64,000 bases of DNA from Nocardia shimofusensis NBRC 100134 (GTDB taxonomy: Bacteria > Actinomycetota > Actinomycetes > Mycobacteriales > Mycobacteriaceae). The notes beneath the pieces were generated by a model. That model was given only the letters and a program-made list of their open reading frames with translations. It searched no databases and had not been told where the DNA came from. The position numbers and the translations under genes were made by a program. Every line of letters starts with the position of its first letter. Position 1 is the first letter of the stretch. The stretch is from contig NZ_BDBT01000004.1 in the NCBI RefSeq assembly GCF_001613125.1, positions 124,001-188,000 of the forward strand. The letters are read 5' to 3'. Of this stretch, positions 24,417 through 32,414 are shown piece after piece.

Positions 24417-25310
24417 ATGAGCACACTTTCCCCCTCACTTCCCGGCGGCACCTGGACGCTGGGCGACCTGACCGTCTCCCGGTTCGGTTACGGCGCGATG
24501 CAACTCGCGGGACCGTGGGTCATGGGGCCGCCCGCCGATCGGGACGGTGCGCTCGCCGTTCTGCGCGAGGCCGTCGACTCCGGGATCACCCACATCGACA
24601 CCAGCGACGCCTACGGGCCTCGCCTCACCAATCAGCTGATCCGCGAAGCATTGCACCCCTACCCGGAGTCGTTGCACATCGTGACGAAGGTCGGCGCGGA
24701 ACGGGACGAGCGGGGCGGATGGCCGACGGCCAGGCGGCCGGACCAGTTGCGGCGTCAGGTCGAGGAGAACCTGGAATCCCTCGGGCTCGAGACGTTGGAT
24801 GTGGTGAATCTCCGGCTCGGCGACGCCTCGGGACCGCAGGCTGGGTCGATCGCCGAAGCGTTCGAGACGCTCGTCGAACTCCGGAGTCAGGGGGTCATCC
24901 GGCATCTCGGCGTGAGCAACGCTACCGCCGAGCAGGTCGCCGAAGCGCAGGGCATCGCGCCGATCGTGTGCGTCCAGAACATGTACAACCTCGCTCACCG
25001 CCACGACGACGAGCTGATCGACCGGCTCGCCGCCGAGCACATCGCCTACGTGCCGTTCTTCCCCCTCGGCGGGTTCAGTCCGCTGCAGTCGGCCACGCTG
25101 TCCGGGGTCGCCGCCCGGCTGGACGCCACGCCCATGTCGGTTGCCCTGGCATGGCTGCTGCACCGGTCGCCGAACATTCTGCTGATTCCTGGCACGTCGT
25201 CGGTGGCGCACCTGCGGGAGAACATCGCCGGTGCCCGGCTCTCGCTGTCCGAGGCAGACCTCGCCGAGTTGGACGGGATCGGAAGCGAAGTGACGTCCGG
25301 TCGACGGTAG
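24417..25310 (+). CDS. Aldo/keto reductase, PdxI/YdbC-like
   Basis: 297 residues from an ATG with GGAGAGAG upstream. The N-terminus FGYGAMQLAGPWVMGPPADRD, the HIDTSDAYGPRLTNQLIREAL block (catalytic Asp and Tyr), HIVTKVGA (Lys), and LDVVNLRLGD, where the usual catalytic His of AKRs is Arg, match the pattern I recall for E. coli YdbC/PdxI, an NADPH-dependent pyridoxal reductase. PFFPLGGFSPLQS and ILLIPGTSSVAHLRENI also fit. Substrate could be pyridoxal or another carbonyl. It is divergent from the HxlR gene, suggesting electrophile- or redox-induced expression. Confidence 0.9.
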   Translation: MSTLSPSLPGGTWTLGDLTVSRFGYGAMQLAGPWVMGPPADRDGALAVLREAVDSGITHIDTSDAYGPRLTNQLIREALHPYPESLHIVTKVGAERDERGGWPTARRPDQLRRQVEENLESLGLETLDVVNLRLGDASGPQAGSIAEAFETLVELRSQGVIRHLGVSNATAEQVAEAQGIAPIVCVQNMYNLAHRHDDELIDRLAAEHIAYVPFFPLGGFSPLQSATLSGVAARLDATPMSVALAWLLHRSPNILLIPGTSSVAHLRENIAGARLSLSEADLAELDGIGSEVTSGRR

Positions 25311-25360
25311 CCCGGCGTCGAGCGTGGGCATCCTGTCATCGAGCGGCGAAGCTCCGGTGG

Positions 25361-25750
25361 TCAGCTGTCGAGCTGCCCCAACCGCTGGGCGAACTGCTCG
25401 TCCACCTGCGGCAGTACCGTCGCGACGGTGGCGAGCAGTGTGCGTAGTTCCTCCGTTTCGGTCAGGTACTCACCCAGCGCGGAGTGGGCGTCGCCGGGGC
25501 CACCGGCGGCCTTCTCGCGGAAGATGTTCACCAGCGCATGTGCCGTGCGTAGCGCCGGATCGCTTTCTCCGAGTCCCCAGGTGGTGAGCTCGCCCAGCGC
25601 GGCGGCTCGATCCTGCGCCTGGATGAGTGCGGCGGCCAATTCGCCGCAGGCGCGGTCGAGCTCGGCCAGGGCGCGGGGGTCCACGTGTAGTTCAGGTGCG
25701 CCCGTCCCGGTGCCGCTGGGTGACCCGCCGATCTGATTCGGTTCGCTCAC
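25361..25750 (-). CDS. Small helical hypothetical protein
   Basis: 129 residues from a GTG with GAGGAGG upstream. After a flexible Gly/Ser/Thr N-terminus it is almost wholly helical (LAELDRACGELAAALIQAQDRAAAL and LGEYLTETEELRTLLATVATVLPQVDEQFAQRL). It is similar in length and helical pattern to ESX-associated or WXG100-like proteins but has no WXG motif. A secretion-related role is only a guess. Confidence 0.6.
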   Translation of the reverse strand: MSEPNQIGGSPSGTGTGAPELHVDPRALAELDRACGELAAALIQAQDRAAALGELTTWGLGESDPALRTAHALVNIFREKAAGGPGDAHSALGEYLTETEELRTLLATVATVLPQVDEQFAQRLGQLDS

Positions 25751-25939
25751 GGCGCCTGTCCTCCTCGTAGTAGTCCTGCTTGATCAGACGCAAGGACGAG
25801 CCGATCGGTTCCGGGAGCGTGTGCCCTCCCTGTACAGGTCGCCACCGGCTCGCTGCGTTTCCAGCGCCGCTCGCTGCCCCGATGACTGCGGCGGCAACCG
25901 CACGAAGACCAAGTGCGGCTGGGGTGCCGAATGTCGAGC

Positions 25940-26326
25940 TCAGGGATGGTCGACGTCGGGGATGATGGTCTCGGGCTTGAAGATCACCTTGTAGTGGTAG
26001 GGACTCACGTCGGCTCCTTCGATTTGTTCCACGAAGTAGCTCACGTTGTCCGAGAGACCGAGGAAGTGCTTCTTGTATTCGTCGTCACCGGTCTTGCACG
26101 TGACCTCGAGCTGGTTGTTCTCGTCCTTGATCGAGCACTTGCCCTCGATGGTCAGCAGGTACTTGTCGGTGATCCCGTTGAAGAACACCACGCGACGGTC
26201 GATCTTGAACTGGTCCGATTCCTTGGACAGGTTCTTGGACACCACGTCGGCGTCACTCGAACACCCGACCACTGCGATGACTCCCGCGGACAGAGCCGCA
26301 GCAGCGGCGATGAGCTTCTTCTTCAT
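25940..26326 (-). CDS. Lipoprotein of phage-type beta-sandwich family
   Basis: 128 residues. Signal peptide KKKLIAAAAALSAGVIAVVGC with lipobox VVGC, then SDADVVSKNLSKESDQFKI, RRVVFFNGITDKYLLTIEGKC, LEVTCKTGDDEYKKHFLGLS, and DNVSYFVEQIEGADVSPYHYKVIFKP. I recall this pattern from lipoproteins encoded by many actinobacteriophages (annotated as beta-sandwich lipoproteins). Codon use is less GC-biased and more Lys-rich than its neighbours. No other phage gene is adjacent, so it is either a captured phage gene or a host relative. A role such as superinfection exclusion is unproven. Confidence 0.75.
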   Translation of the reverse strand: MKKKLIAAAAALSAGVIAVVGCSSDADVVSKNLSKESDQFKIDRRVVFFNGITDKYLLTIEGKCSIKDENNQLEVTCKTGDDEYKKHFLGLSDNVSYFVEQIEGADVSPYHYKVIFKPETIIPDVDHP

Positions 26327-26398
26327 TCCCTACCCCTACCGACCTCCGCCGATGCGGAATCAGAATCCTATGTCCATATTCGGTTTCTCGGAAGACGC

Positions 26399-26986
26399 TC
26401 ACACCTCCCGGCTCTGCCTGTCTTTGATCCAGAACATATCTCGGCCCGATTCCGCGGGCGCGCGGACCTCGCGGGGCTCGACTCGATCGAGGCGGTATCC
26501 GAGTCGGCGGGGGACTGCGGCGCTGCGAATGTTGGCTTCGTCGCAGTGGATTTCGACATGATCGATGCCAGGAAGCTCCAACGCGATTCGGGTCAGCGCG
26601 TCGGCCGCGCGGGTGATCACTCCTCGACCGGTATGCGCCACATGGCACCAGTAGCCGATTTCGAGCGCGCGCGGGCCGACGCGGTCGTGGAGCCCGATCG
26701 CGCCGAGTACGGTTCCCTCGGCGTCGAAGATGCCGTAGTGGCAGCTGCCGTCGGGGCTCGGCCAGCTCGTCGCAACCGCCTTGCCGAAGTCGCGTTGCCG
26801 CTCGAGTGTCATGGGCTCGGCGAGCCAGTCCATCCATGGATGGAGGTGGTCGAAGGAGGCCACTATCGCTTCGAATCGTGGGAGCAGGTCGTCAGGCTGC
26901 CAACGGCGCAGTAGAAGGTCGCCCAGGTCGATCCGCTGAGGCGGCGCGATTCCCGGTGCGAGCGCTGCTGGTTGCTCCGTGTTCAT
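26399..26986 (-). CDS. RimJ/RimL-type GNAT acetyltransferase
   Basis: 195 residues from the ATG at 26986; a GTG at 27052 in frame would add 22 residues. Typical RimJ-like order: LLLRRWQPDDLLPRFEAIVASFDHLHPWM, YGIFDAEGTVLGAIGLHDRVGPRALEIGYWCHVAHTGRGVITRAADALTRIA (motif A), and HCDEANIRSAAVPRRLGYRLDRV (S/N-R-S-x-x-V motif). The acceptor could be a ribosomal protein N-terminus or a small molecule. It points away from the baeRF gene. Confidence 0.85.
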   Translation of the reverse strand: MNTEQPAALAPGIAPPQRIDLGDLLLRRWQPDDLLPRFEAIVASFDHLHPWMDWLAEPMTLERQRDFGKAVATSWPSPDGSCHYGIFDAEGTVLGAIGLHDRVGPRALEIGYWCHVAHTGRGVITRAADALTRIALELPGIDHVEIHCDEANIRSAAVPRRLGYRLDRVEPREVRAPAESGRDMFWIKDRQSREV

Positions 26987-27132
26987 CTTGGGATGTTGGC
27001 AGCTCGTCCCGACAGGGGCAATGCAATTACGCAGAGACGGGTTATCAGTCACCTACCGGGGTGGCGCGCGAAGCGGGAAGATCACCGCCGCGCCGGATAG
27101 GGTGGTGGGACCAACCGATGTGGAGGTCTGTC

Positions 27133-28239
27133 GTGCTGCATACCGATATTCCGACCCGGGGCGAGATGAAGGCACTCGCGGCTGTCACCGACCCATGGTG
27201 CGTGTCGATTTACACCCCGACAGAACCCGGAACCGCGAATCCGGACGAGGGTCGCATCGAATTCTCGAACCAGGTTCGGCGGGCGCTGGATCTCGTGACC
27301 GCTCCCGATGCTCGCGCCGCGCTGCAGGAGGAGTTCGATGCCCTCCTCGAGGATGTCATGTTCTGGCGCTATCAGTCGCGCACGCTGGTCGTGCTGGCGA
27401 CGCCGACACGGATTCGCACCTACCGGGTGCCGAACAGGCTGGGTGCGGCCGAGACCGTCGCCGACCGCTTCTATCTGAAACGCCTCCTTCGGGCGGTGAC
27501 GTTCCCACAGTCGGCATTCGTGCTCGCGTTCGCGGAGGGCTCGGTGCGTTTGGTTCAGGTCAGCGCCGATCAGCCGGCGCAGACGGTCCCGGTGCCGGGG
27601 CTGCCGACCGGCGCCGCCGACTACGCGGGCAAGGCCAATCTGAGTGATCGCGCGCCGAAAGGCCGGGTTCAGGGCGATGAAGGACACAAAATGCGCGTGC
27701 GTCAGTACGCTCGCGCCGTCGACTCCGAGATTCGCGAGGTACTCGCCGGTCGTGATGTCCCGCTGATCCTCGCGGCCGCCGAGCCGAGTGGTTCGCTGTA
27801 TCGATCGGTGAACCGCTACGACGGACTGCTCGACGAGACGATCCCGGGCAACCCGGAGAACACTTCGGACCAAGAACTCGCCGAACGCTCGCGCGAGTTT
27901 CTGGACAGGCACTACGCGCGGCAACTGGCGGAGCTGGTCGAGACACTGGACAAACGGCGCGGTGAAGGCCGGGCGAGCACCGACATCTCGGATCTGGCCA
28001 GAGCGGCGACCAACGGTGCTGTCGAGACACTTCTCGTGGACCTCGACGCATCGGTCCCGGGCAGCATATCCGCCGATGGCGCAGTCGCTTTCGACGAGTC
28101 GGCGGCGACCGACCGCCCGGGTGTGCTCGACGAGATCAGCCGCCGGGTCCTCCTCGCGGGCGGTGAGGTACTGGTCGTCCGTGCCGACGACCTGCCCGAC
28201 GGCGCGCAAGCCGCGGCCACCTTGCGATACGCGCCATAG
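27133..28239 (+). CDS. baeRF-domain protein (bacterial archaeo-eukaryotic release factor family)
   Basis: 368 residues. The GTG at 27133 is chosen because a perfect GGAGG lies six bases upstream; an ATG at 27118 is in the same frame. The pattern WCVSIYTPTEPG, FWRYQSRTLVVLATPTRIRTYRVP, SAFVLAFAEGSVRLVQVS, REVLAGRDVPLILAAAEPSGSLYRSVNRYDGLLD, AATNGAVETLLVDLDASVPG and LLAGGEVLVVRADDLP corresponds to the baeRF group, relatives of eRF1/pelota. These proteins are thought to act at ribosomes, but the role is unproven. It is followed by a phosphatase gene. Confidence 0.85.
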   Translation: MLHTDIPTRGEMKALAAVTDPWCVSIYTPTEPGTANPDEGRIEFSNQVRRALDLVTAPDARAALQEEFDALLEDVMFWRYQSRTLVVLATPTRIRTYRVPNRLGAAETVADRFYLKRLLRAVTFPQSAFVLAFAEGSVRLVQVSADQPAQTVPVPGLPTGAADYAGKANLSDRAPKGRVQGDEGHKMRVRQYARAVDSEIREVLAGRDVPLILAAAEPSGSLYRSVNRYDGLLDETIPGNPENTSDQELAERSREFLDRHYARQLAELVETLDKRRGEGRASTDISDLARAATNGAVETLLVDLDASVPGSISADGAVAFDESAATDRPGVLDEISRRVLLAGGEVLVVRADDLPDGAQAAATLRYAP

Positions 28240-28327
28240 CGTCGGGCGCTGCGAACGCGTCTCCCGTCCGCCTGACGGCTCATCCGGGCGTGAGTCGCTC
28301 GGGTGGTCGTGCAGCAGAATCGTCGGT

Positions 28328-28939
28328 GTGAGCATCCAACAGCACCGCCTCGTATTGCTCCGGCACGGCGAGACCGAGTGGTCGGTCGGGCACCGGCATA
28401 CCAGCCGGACCGAACTCGATCTCACCGAGGCCGGCCGCCGACAGGCCGAGTCGGCCGCGGTGGCGCTCGCCGAACTGAAGTTGCGTGACCCGCTGATCGT
28501 CAGCAGTCCGCGGCGGCGAGCGATGGTGACCGCTGAGCTGGCGGGGCTGAGCGTCGACGAGGAGCTGTCCCTGTTGAGGGAGTGGGATTACGGCGACTAC
28601 GAGGGCCTCACCACCGCGCAGATCCGCGAGACCGTGCCGGACTGGCTGGTCTGGACGCACGGCTGTCCGGGCGGTGAGAGCGTGAGCGCGGTCAGCGCTC
28701 GCGCCGACCGCGCCGTGGTGCTGGCTCTGGAATGCCTGGAAAGTCGCGATGTGGTGTTCGTCGGACACGGCCACTTCTCCCGCGTGCTGCTGGCGCGATG
28801 GATGGAACTGCCGGTGGCCCACGGTATTCGGATCTCGATGGTGCCTGCCTCGATCGCCGTGTGCGGTTTCGAGCACGGCGTGCGACAGATCGTCGCGCTC
28901 GGTCTCACCGGCCACGCCAACCCCTGTCTCCCCCGGTGA
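28328..28939 (+). CDS. Histidine phosphatase (phosphoglycerate-mutase-like) family protein
   Basis: 203 residues from a GTG. The catalytic LLRHGETEW motif is at the N-terminus (phospho-His acceptor). SSPRRRAMVTAEL, LREWDYGDYEGL and VVFVGHGHFSRVLLARW supply the remaining active-site Arg, Glu and second His. Substrate unknown; acid-phosphatase-like members of this family act on sugar phosphates or phosphoserine. CAGAAT lies seven bases before the start codon and there is no ribosome site, so it may be leaderless. Confidence 0.92.
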   Translation: MSIQQHRLVLLRHGETEWSVGHRHTSRTELDLTEAGRRQAESAAVALAELKLRDPLIVSSPRRRAMVTAELAGLSVDEELSLLREWDYGDYEGLTTAQIRETVPDWLVWTHGCPGGESVSAVSARADRAVVLALECLESRDVVFVGHGHFSRVLLARWMELPVAHGIRISMVPASIAVCGFEHGVRQIVALGLTGHANPCLPR

Positions 28940-28986
28940 AGTCGTGGGCATTGCCACCCGCTTCGCCTGCGGCGGACACTGGAGGG

Positions 28987-29166
28987 ATGGTCGACAAGGA
29001 GCAGTACACGCCCTTCTACGGGGTGGTGATGATTCTCGCGGCTCTCGGTGCATCGCTGGCGGTCAGCTACTACGGGCCGACCTGGTTGCGCGTCACGGTA
29101 TACCTCCTCACGGTGGCGGTTGTCATGGTCGGGGGCGTCATGACGTTCCGGGACTACTCGCGCTGA
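28987..29166 (+). CDS. Small two-helix membrane protein
   Basis: 59 residues. Two hydrophobic segments (FYGVVMILAALGASLAVSYY and VTVYLLTVAVVMVGGVMTF) are separated by GPTWLR. A GGAGGG sits directly before the ATG. Function unknown; a membrane location is clear. Confidence 0.55.
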   Translation: MVDKEQYTPFYGVVMILAALGASLAVSYYGPTWLRVTVYLLTVAVVMVGGVMTFRDYSR

Positions 29167-29254
29167 CATCGCGAACGTAGCTGGGCGTCGTCCCGACCTC
29201 GGGGGCGACGTCGCACCGGTGCGTCCACGGCCGAGCGGCGAAACAGGCGGTTTC

Positions 29255-29533
29255 TCACGCGCCGAGCAGGCGGATCTTGTCGTCGAGCAGTGCGGCCTCG
29301 GTGGTCAGTTCGGGCTCGTCCGGCCGATCTCCCAGGTGGTCGGTCAGCTCGGCGCGCGTGACGACGACCAAGCCGCCGTCAACGTCCGGGGGGCCGTTGT
29401 GGACGTGCACCCGGCCCTCGGACAGCACGAGGCAGCTGCCGGGCACGGCATCGAGCAGCCGGCGGAGGTCGCTCGAGTCGACGTGTATCGGGGATCGGCG
29501 GTCGCTGTGCTCGGAAGAGTTGTCGGTAGCCAT
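29255..29533 (-). CDS. Small hypothetical protein
   Basis: 92 residues, mixed alpha/beta, no membrane segment or Cys pair beyond one Cys. SDLRRLLDAVPGSCLVLSEGRVHVHNG and GGLVVVTRAELTDHLGDRPDEPELTTEAALLDDKIRLLGA look like a genuine folded actinobacterial protein. Not recognised. It lies between the small membrane protein and the TetR gene. Confidence 0.5.
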   Translation of the reverse strand: MATDNSSEHSDRRSPIHVDSSDLRRLLDAVPGSCLVLSEGRVHVHNGPPDVDGGLVVVTRAELTDHLGDRPDEPELTTEAALLDDKIRLLGA

Positions 29534-29592
29534 GCTCAGCGGGTGCCCCGAGCGCTCGACGAGAAACGCTCGTGCCCGGCAGGCGTGTCGGG

Positions 29593-30270
29593 CTAAGGCC
29601 CTTCGGGCGCCGGGGCGAGGACGTCGGAGGACCGCACCGTCGCGATGCTGGTGAGTACCCGCACCGCATGCTGGTCGAACCGTTCGCGGGGTACCTCGAA
29701 TGTGCCGTCCAGCCAGGGGCGATACAGATACGCCAGCGCGCCGAAGATGGCGTTCGCGTTGAGCGCGGCGTCCATGTGATCGGGTAGCGGTTCGCGGTAG
29801 TCACCGCTGCCGATGGTGAACGCGATCGGCGCGGTGAACAGCGCGATCAACTCGTCGCCGCGTGCGCTGAGCACCGGGTTGGCCTGCGATTCGATGAACA
29901 TGATCGGCCCGCGCCTGCGGTCCTCGAGCAGGAAATCGGTGAACGCGGAGACCACGTGGTGGAACATCGCCTCGCGCTCGGCGGGCGCCTCGGTGAGGGC
30001 TTCCAGCAGCCGGTCGCGGGCGGAGATGACCACGGTTTCGAGCACCGTGACCATCAGGGCGTCGAGGTTGGGGAAGTTCTCGTAGAAGTAGCGCTCGGTG
30101 AGCCCGGCCTTCCTGCACACCCCGCGCATCGACAGCTCCGAAGAGCCGGAGGTCGCCATCATGTCGGTGGCCGTCTCGATGAGCTGGGCGCGGCGGGCGG
30201 CGATGCGGTCGGCGGGGGCGAGACCCCGCCAGTTGCGCATACCGGCGAGTGCGTCGGATTCGGCCACCAT
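29593..30270 (-). CDS. TetR-family repressor of the diiron/monooxygenase operon
   Basis: 225 residues from the ATG at 30270; an ATG nine bases upstream (30279) is an alternative. HTH: ATDMMATSGSSELSMRGVCRKAGLTERYFYENFPNLDALMVTVLE, the standard TetR N-terminal domain. The ligand-binding part is helical (AMFHHVVSAFTDFLLEDRRRGPIMFIESQANP). It is divergent from the four-gene oxidation operon, and the shared gap holds three copies of a TGTTGACAT-type half-site, so it likely represses both directions until a lipid-like ligand binds. Confidence 0.92.
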   Translation of the reverse strand: MVAESDALAGMRNWRGLAPADRIAARRAQLIETATDMMATSGSSELSMRGVCRKAGLTERYFYENFPNLDALMVTVLETVVISARDRLLEALTEAPAEREAMFHHVVSAFTDFLLEDRRRGPIMFIESQANPVLSARGDELIALFTAPIAFTIGSGDYREPLPDHMDAALNANAIFGALAYLYRPWLDGTFEVPRERFDQHAVRVLTSIATVRSSDVLAPAPEGP

Positions 30271-30294
30271 GCTCCTCATCCTCTCACATCGAGA

Positions 30295-30334
30295 TGTTGA
30301 CATCACGTGCTGTTGACATTGCCTGATGTCAACA
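30295..30334. promoter_or_regulatory. TetR operator with three half-sites
   Basis: TGTTGACAT at 30311-30319 and its exact complement ATGTCAACA at 30326-30334, spaced by six bases, form a perfect inverted repeat. A third half-site TGTTGACATCA lies at 30295-30305. It sits between the divergent TetR gene and the oxidation operon. Confidence 0.65.
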
Positions 30335-30382
30335 AATATCGTCAAGGTCTCCCGTTCAACGTCGAGCCGTGAGGATCATTCG

Positions 30383-31258
30383 ATGGGTACTGCCTCCTAT
30401 ACCGAGCAGGCGCACGCGATTCACGCCCGGGACGTCGCCTTCGACTTCTCCTCGGTGCCGTTGCACTACATTCCCGGCGAGGTGATGGCCACCCACATCA
30501 TCAACGTCATGCACCTGCTGCTGCCCGAGGGCGAGCGCGCGATGGCCCAGGCGCTGTCGGAGGCGCTGCCGCTGATCGACGACGAGCGGCTCGCCGAAGA
30601 GGTGCGCGGGTTCATCGGCCAAGAGGCCATGCACGCCACCTCGCACGAGCAGGCGCGCATCCAGCTGGAGAAGCTCGGCCTCGAGGTCGGGCCGCTGGTC
30701 GAGCTGGTCGGCTGGCTGGTGGACCGGATGCTGGGCGATCACGGGCTCACCGGCCGGGCGAAGCACGAATGGTTGTGTGAGCGGCTGGCGCTGTTCGCGG
30801 GCATGGAGCACTACACCGCCGTGATCGGCGAGTGGCTGCTGACCAACGACGTCCTCGAGGAGAAGGGCATGCACCCGGCCATGCTCGATCTGATCCGCTG
30901 GCACGGTGCCGAGGAAGTCGAGCACCGCAGCGTGGTCTACGACGCCTACATGCACGTCGACGGCAGCTACGCGCGCAAGGCCAGGCACGCGGTGCTCTCC
31001 AGCATGGGGCTGCTCGTGCTCTTCGCCGCCACCGGCGGCTACCTGTTCGCGAAGGATCCCTCGCCGAGCAAGGGCAGGTGGTGGCCGGTGCAGCTGGCGA
31101 GCGCCACCATGCGCGGTGTGGTGCCGAGCTTCACCACCTTCTTCACCGAGATCCCGCGCTACCTCAAGCCCGGGTTCCATCCCTCGCAGCTCGGCCCGAT
31201 GGACAACGCGCTGCGCTACCTGGCGAGTTCGCCCGCGGCCCGGGGTGGTCAGGCATGA
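30383..31258 (+). CDS. PF10118-type metal-dependent hydrolase family protein, probable diiron protein
   Basis: 291 residues from the ATG at 30383 with GTGAGG upstream. The sequence fits the family annotated as metal-dependent hydrolase. It carries a helical diiron pattern: Glu in LLPEGER (about 49-51), E81-A-M-H84, Glu142 in GMEHYT, and E178-V-E-H181. Two ExxH motifs plus two more Glu are the ferritin-like carboxylate diiron signature. The gene overlaps a ferredoxin-type reductase (ATGA), so it is more likely an oxygenase component than a hydrolase. This is an inference from motifs and context. Confidence 0.8.
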   Translation: MGTASYTEQAHAIHARDVAFDFSSVPLHYIPGEVMATHIINVMHLLLPEGERAMAQALSEALPLIDDERLAEEVRGFIGQEAMHATSHEQARIQLEKLGLEVGPLVELVGWLVDRMLGDHGLTGRAKHEWLCERLALFAGMEHYTAVIGEWLLTNDVLEEKGMHPAMLDLIRWHGAEEVEHRSVVYDAYMHVDGSYARKARHAVLSSMGLLVLFAATGGYLFAKDPSPSKGRWWPVQLASATMRGVVPSFTTFFTEIPRYLKPGFHPSQLGPMDNALRYLASSPAARGGQA

Positions 31259-32379
31259 GCGGATCCGAGCGTGATCACACCAGCGCCCTCGTCCTCGACG
31301 GGCAGGGCGTGGGAACCGCCGCCGCGCGTCCGCACTACGACGCCGGGCCGGCGCTGCGGCTGCTGGTCGGCGCGTTCGACGCCTACAAAGAGCTGTTCAC
31401 CAACAGCCCCGCCGCCCCGCTGCTCTCGCGTCCGCAGCCGGTCCGGCGCACCGGCTTCGATCTGCCGATGCTGGTCGATCGCATCGACGACGAAGCCGAG
31501 GGCGTGCGCAGCCTGACGTTGCGTCACCCCAACGGCAGCGAGCTGCCAGCCTGGGTGCCCGGCGCGCATCTGGACCTGTTCCTGCCGTCGGGCAGGCAGC
31601 GCCAGTACTCGCTCAACGGTGATCCGGCCGACCGCCGCCACTATCGGATCTCGGTGCGCCGCATCGCCGAGGGCGGCGGGGGATCGGTCGAGGTGCACGA
31701 GCTGAAGGTCGGCGATCGCGTGCGAATCCGCGGTCCCCGCAACGCGTTCGACTATGTGGCCGCGCCCAGGTACCTGTTCGTCGCGGGCGGCATCGGCATC
31801 ACGCCGATCCTGCCGATGCTGCGCGCCGCTCGCGCCGATCACCGCTTCGCGCGTCTGGTCTACACCGGCCGGTCTCGCGCCTCCATGCCGTTCCTGGATG
31901 AGCTGGCGGCGATCGAGGGCGCGGATGTCGAGATCCGCCCCGACGACGAATTCGGTGCGCCCGACGTGGCATCCATTGTGGCCTCGGCCCCCGCCGGCAC
32001 CGCGATCTATGTCTGCGGCCCGCCGCCGATGCTGGCCGCCGCGATCCGTGCCGTCGGCGACGACCTGCGGGTCTCGCTGCACACCGAACGTTTCTCGCCG
32101 CCACCGGTGCTCGGCGGCTCGGAGTTCACCGTCACGCTGGCCCGCAGCGGCACCTCGGTGCGGGTGGGCGCCGAGGAGTCCGCGCTGGCCGCGATCCGGC
32201 GGGTGCAGCCCGGTGTCGCCTACTCCTGCCAGCAGGGTTTCTGCGGCAGCTGCAAGGTGGGCGTGCTGTCCGGCCGGGTGGAGCACCGGGACCGGACCCT
32301 GTCGCCGGTCGAACGCGACAAGGCCATGCTGACCTGCGTCTCACGGGCCGACGAGGGTGACCTCGTGCTGGATCTGTGA
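31255..32379 (+). CDS. Oxygenase reductase: flavin/NAD(P) domain plus C-terminal 2Fe-2S ferredoxin
   Basis: 374 residues. The order is FNR-like flavin domain (GRQRQYSLNGDP binds the flavin; HYRISVRRI), NAD(P) domain (YLFVAGGIGITPILPML; VCGPPPMLAA), then a plant-type ferredoxin with CQQGFCGSCKVG and a final Cys in MLTCVSR, giving C-x4-C-x2-C-xn-C. This is the phthalate dioxygenase reductase layout. It passes electrons from NAD(P)H to an oxygenase, probably the diiron protein encoded just upstream. It overlaps the upstream gene by four bases. Confidence 0.92.
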   Translation: MSGSERDHTSALVLDGQGVGTAAARPHYDAGPALRLLVGAFDAYKELFTNSPAAPLLSRPQPVRRTGFDLPMLVDRIDDEAEGVRSLTLRHPNGSELPAWVPGAHLDLFLPSGRQRQYSLNGDPADRRHYRISVRRIAEGGGGSVEVHELKVGDRVRIRGPRNAFDYVAAPRYLFVAGGIGITPILPMLRAARADHRFARLVYTGRSRASMPFLDELAAIEGADVEIRPDDEFGAPDVASIVASAPAGTAIYVCGPPPMLAAAIRAVGDDLRVSLHTERFSPPPVLGGSEFTVTLARSGTSVRVGAEESALAAIRRVQPGVAYSCQQGFCGSCKVGVLSGRVEHRDRTLSPVERDKAMLTCVSRADEGDLVLDL

Positions 32380-32414
32380 ACCGACCCGACCTTTCTCGGA
32401 AAGGAGTCGCCGAT

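Noticed and set aside
25361..26326. Possible prophage around the phage-type lipoprotein
   Set aside because: No capsid, terminase, tail or integrase gene is near; only the one lipoprotein has phage character.
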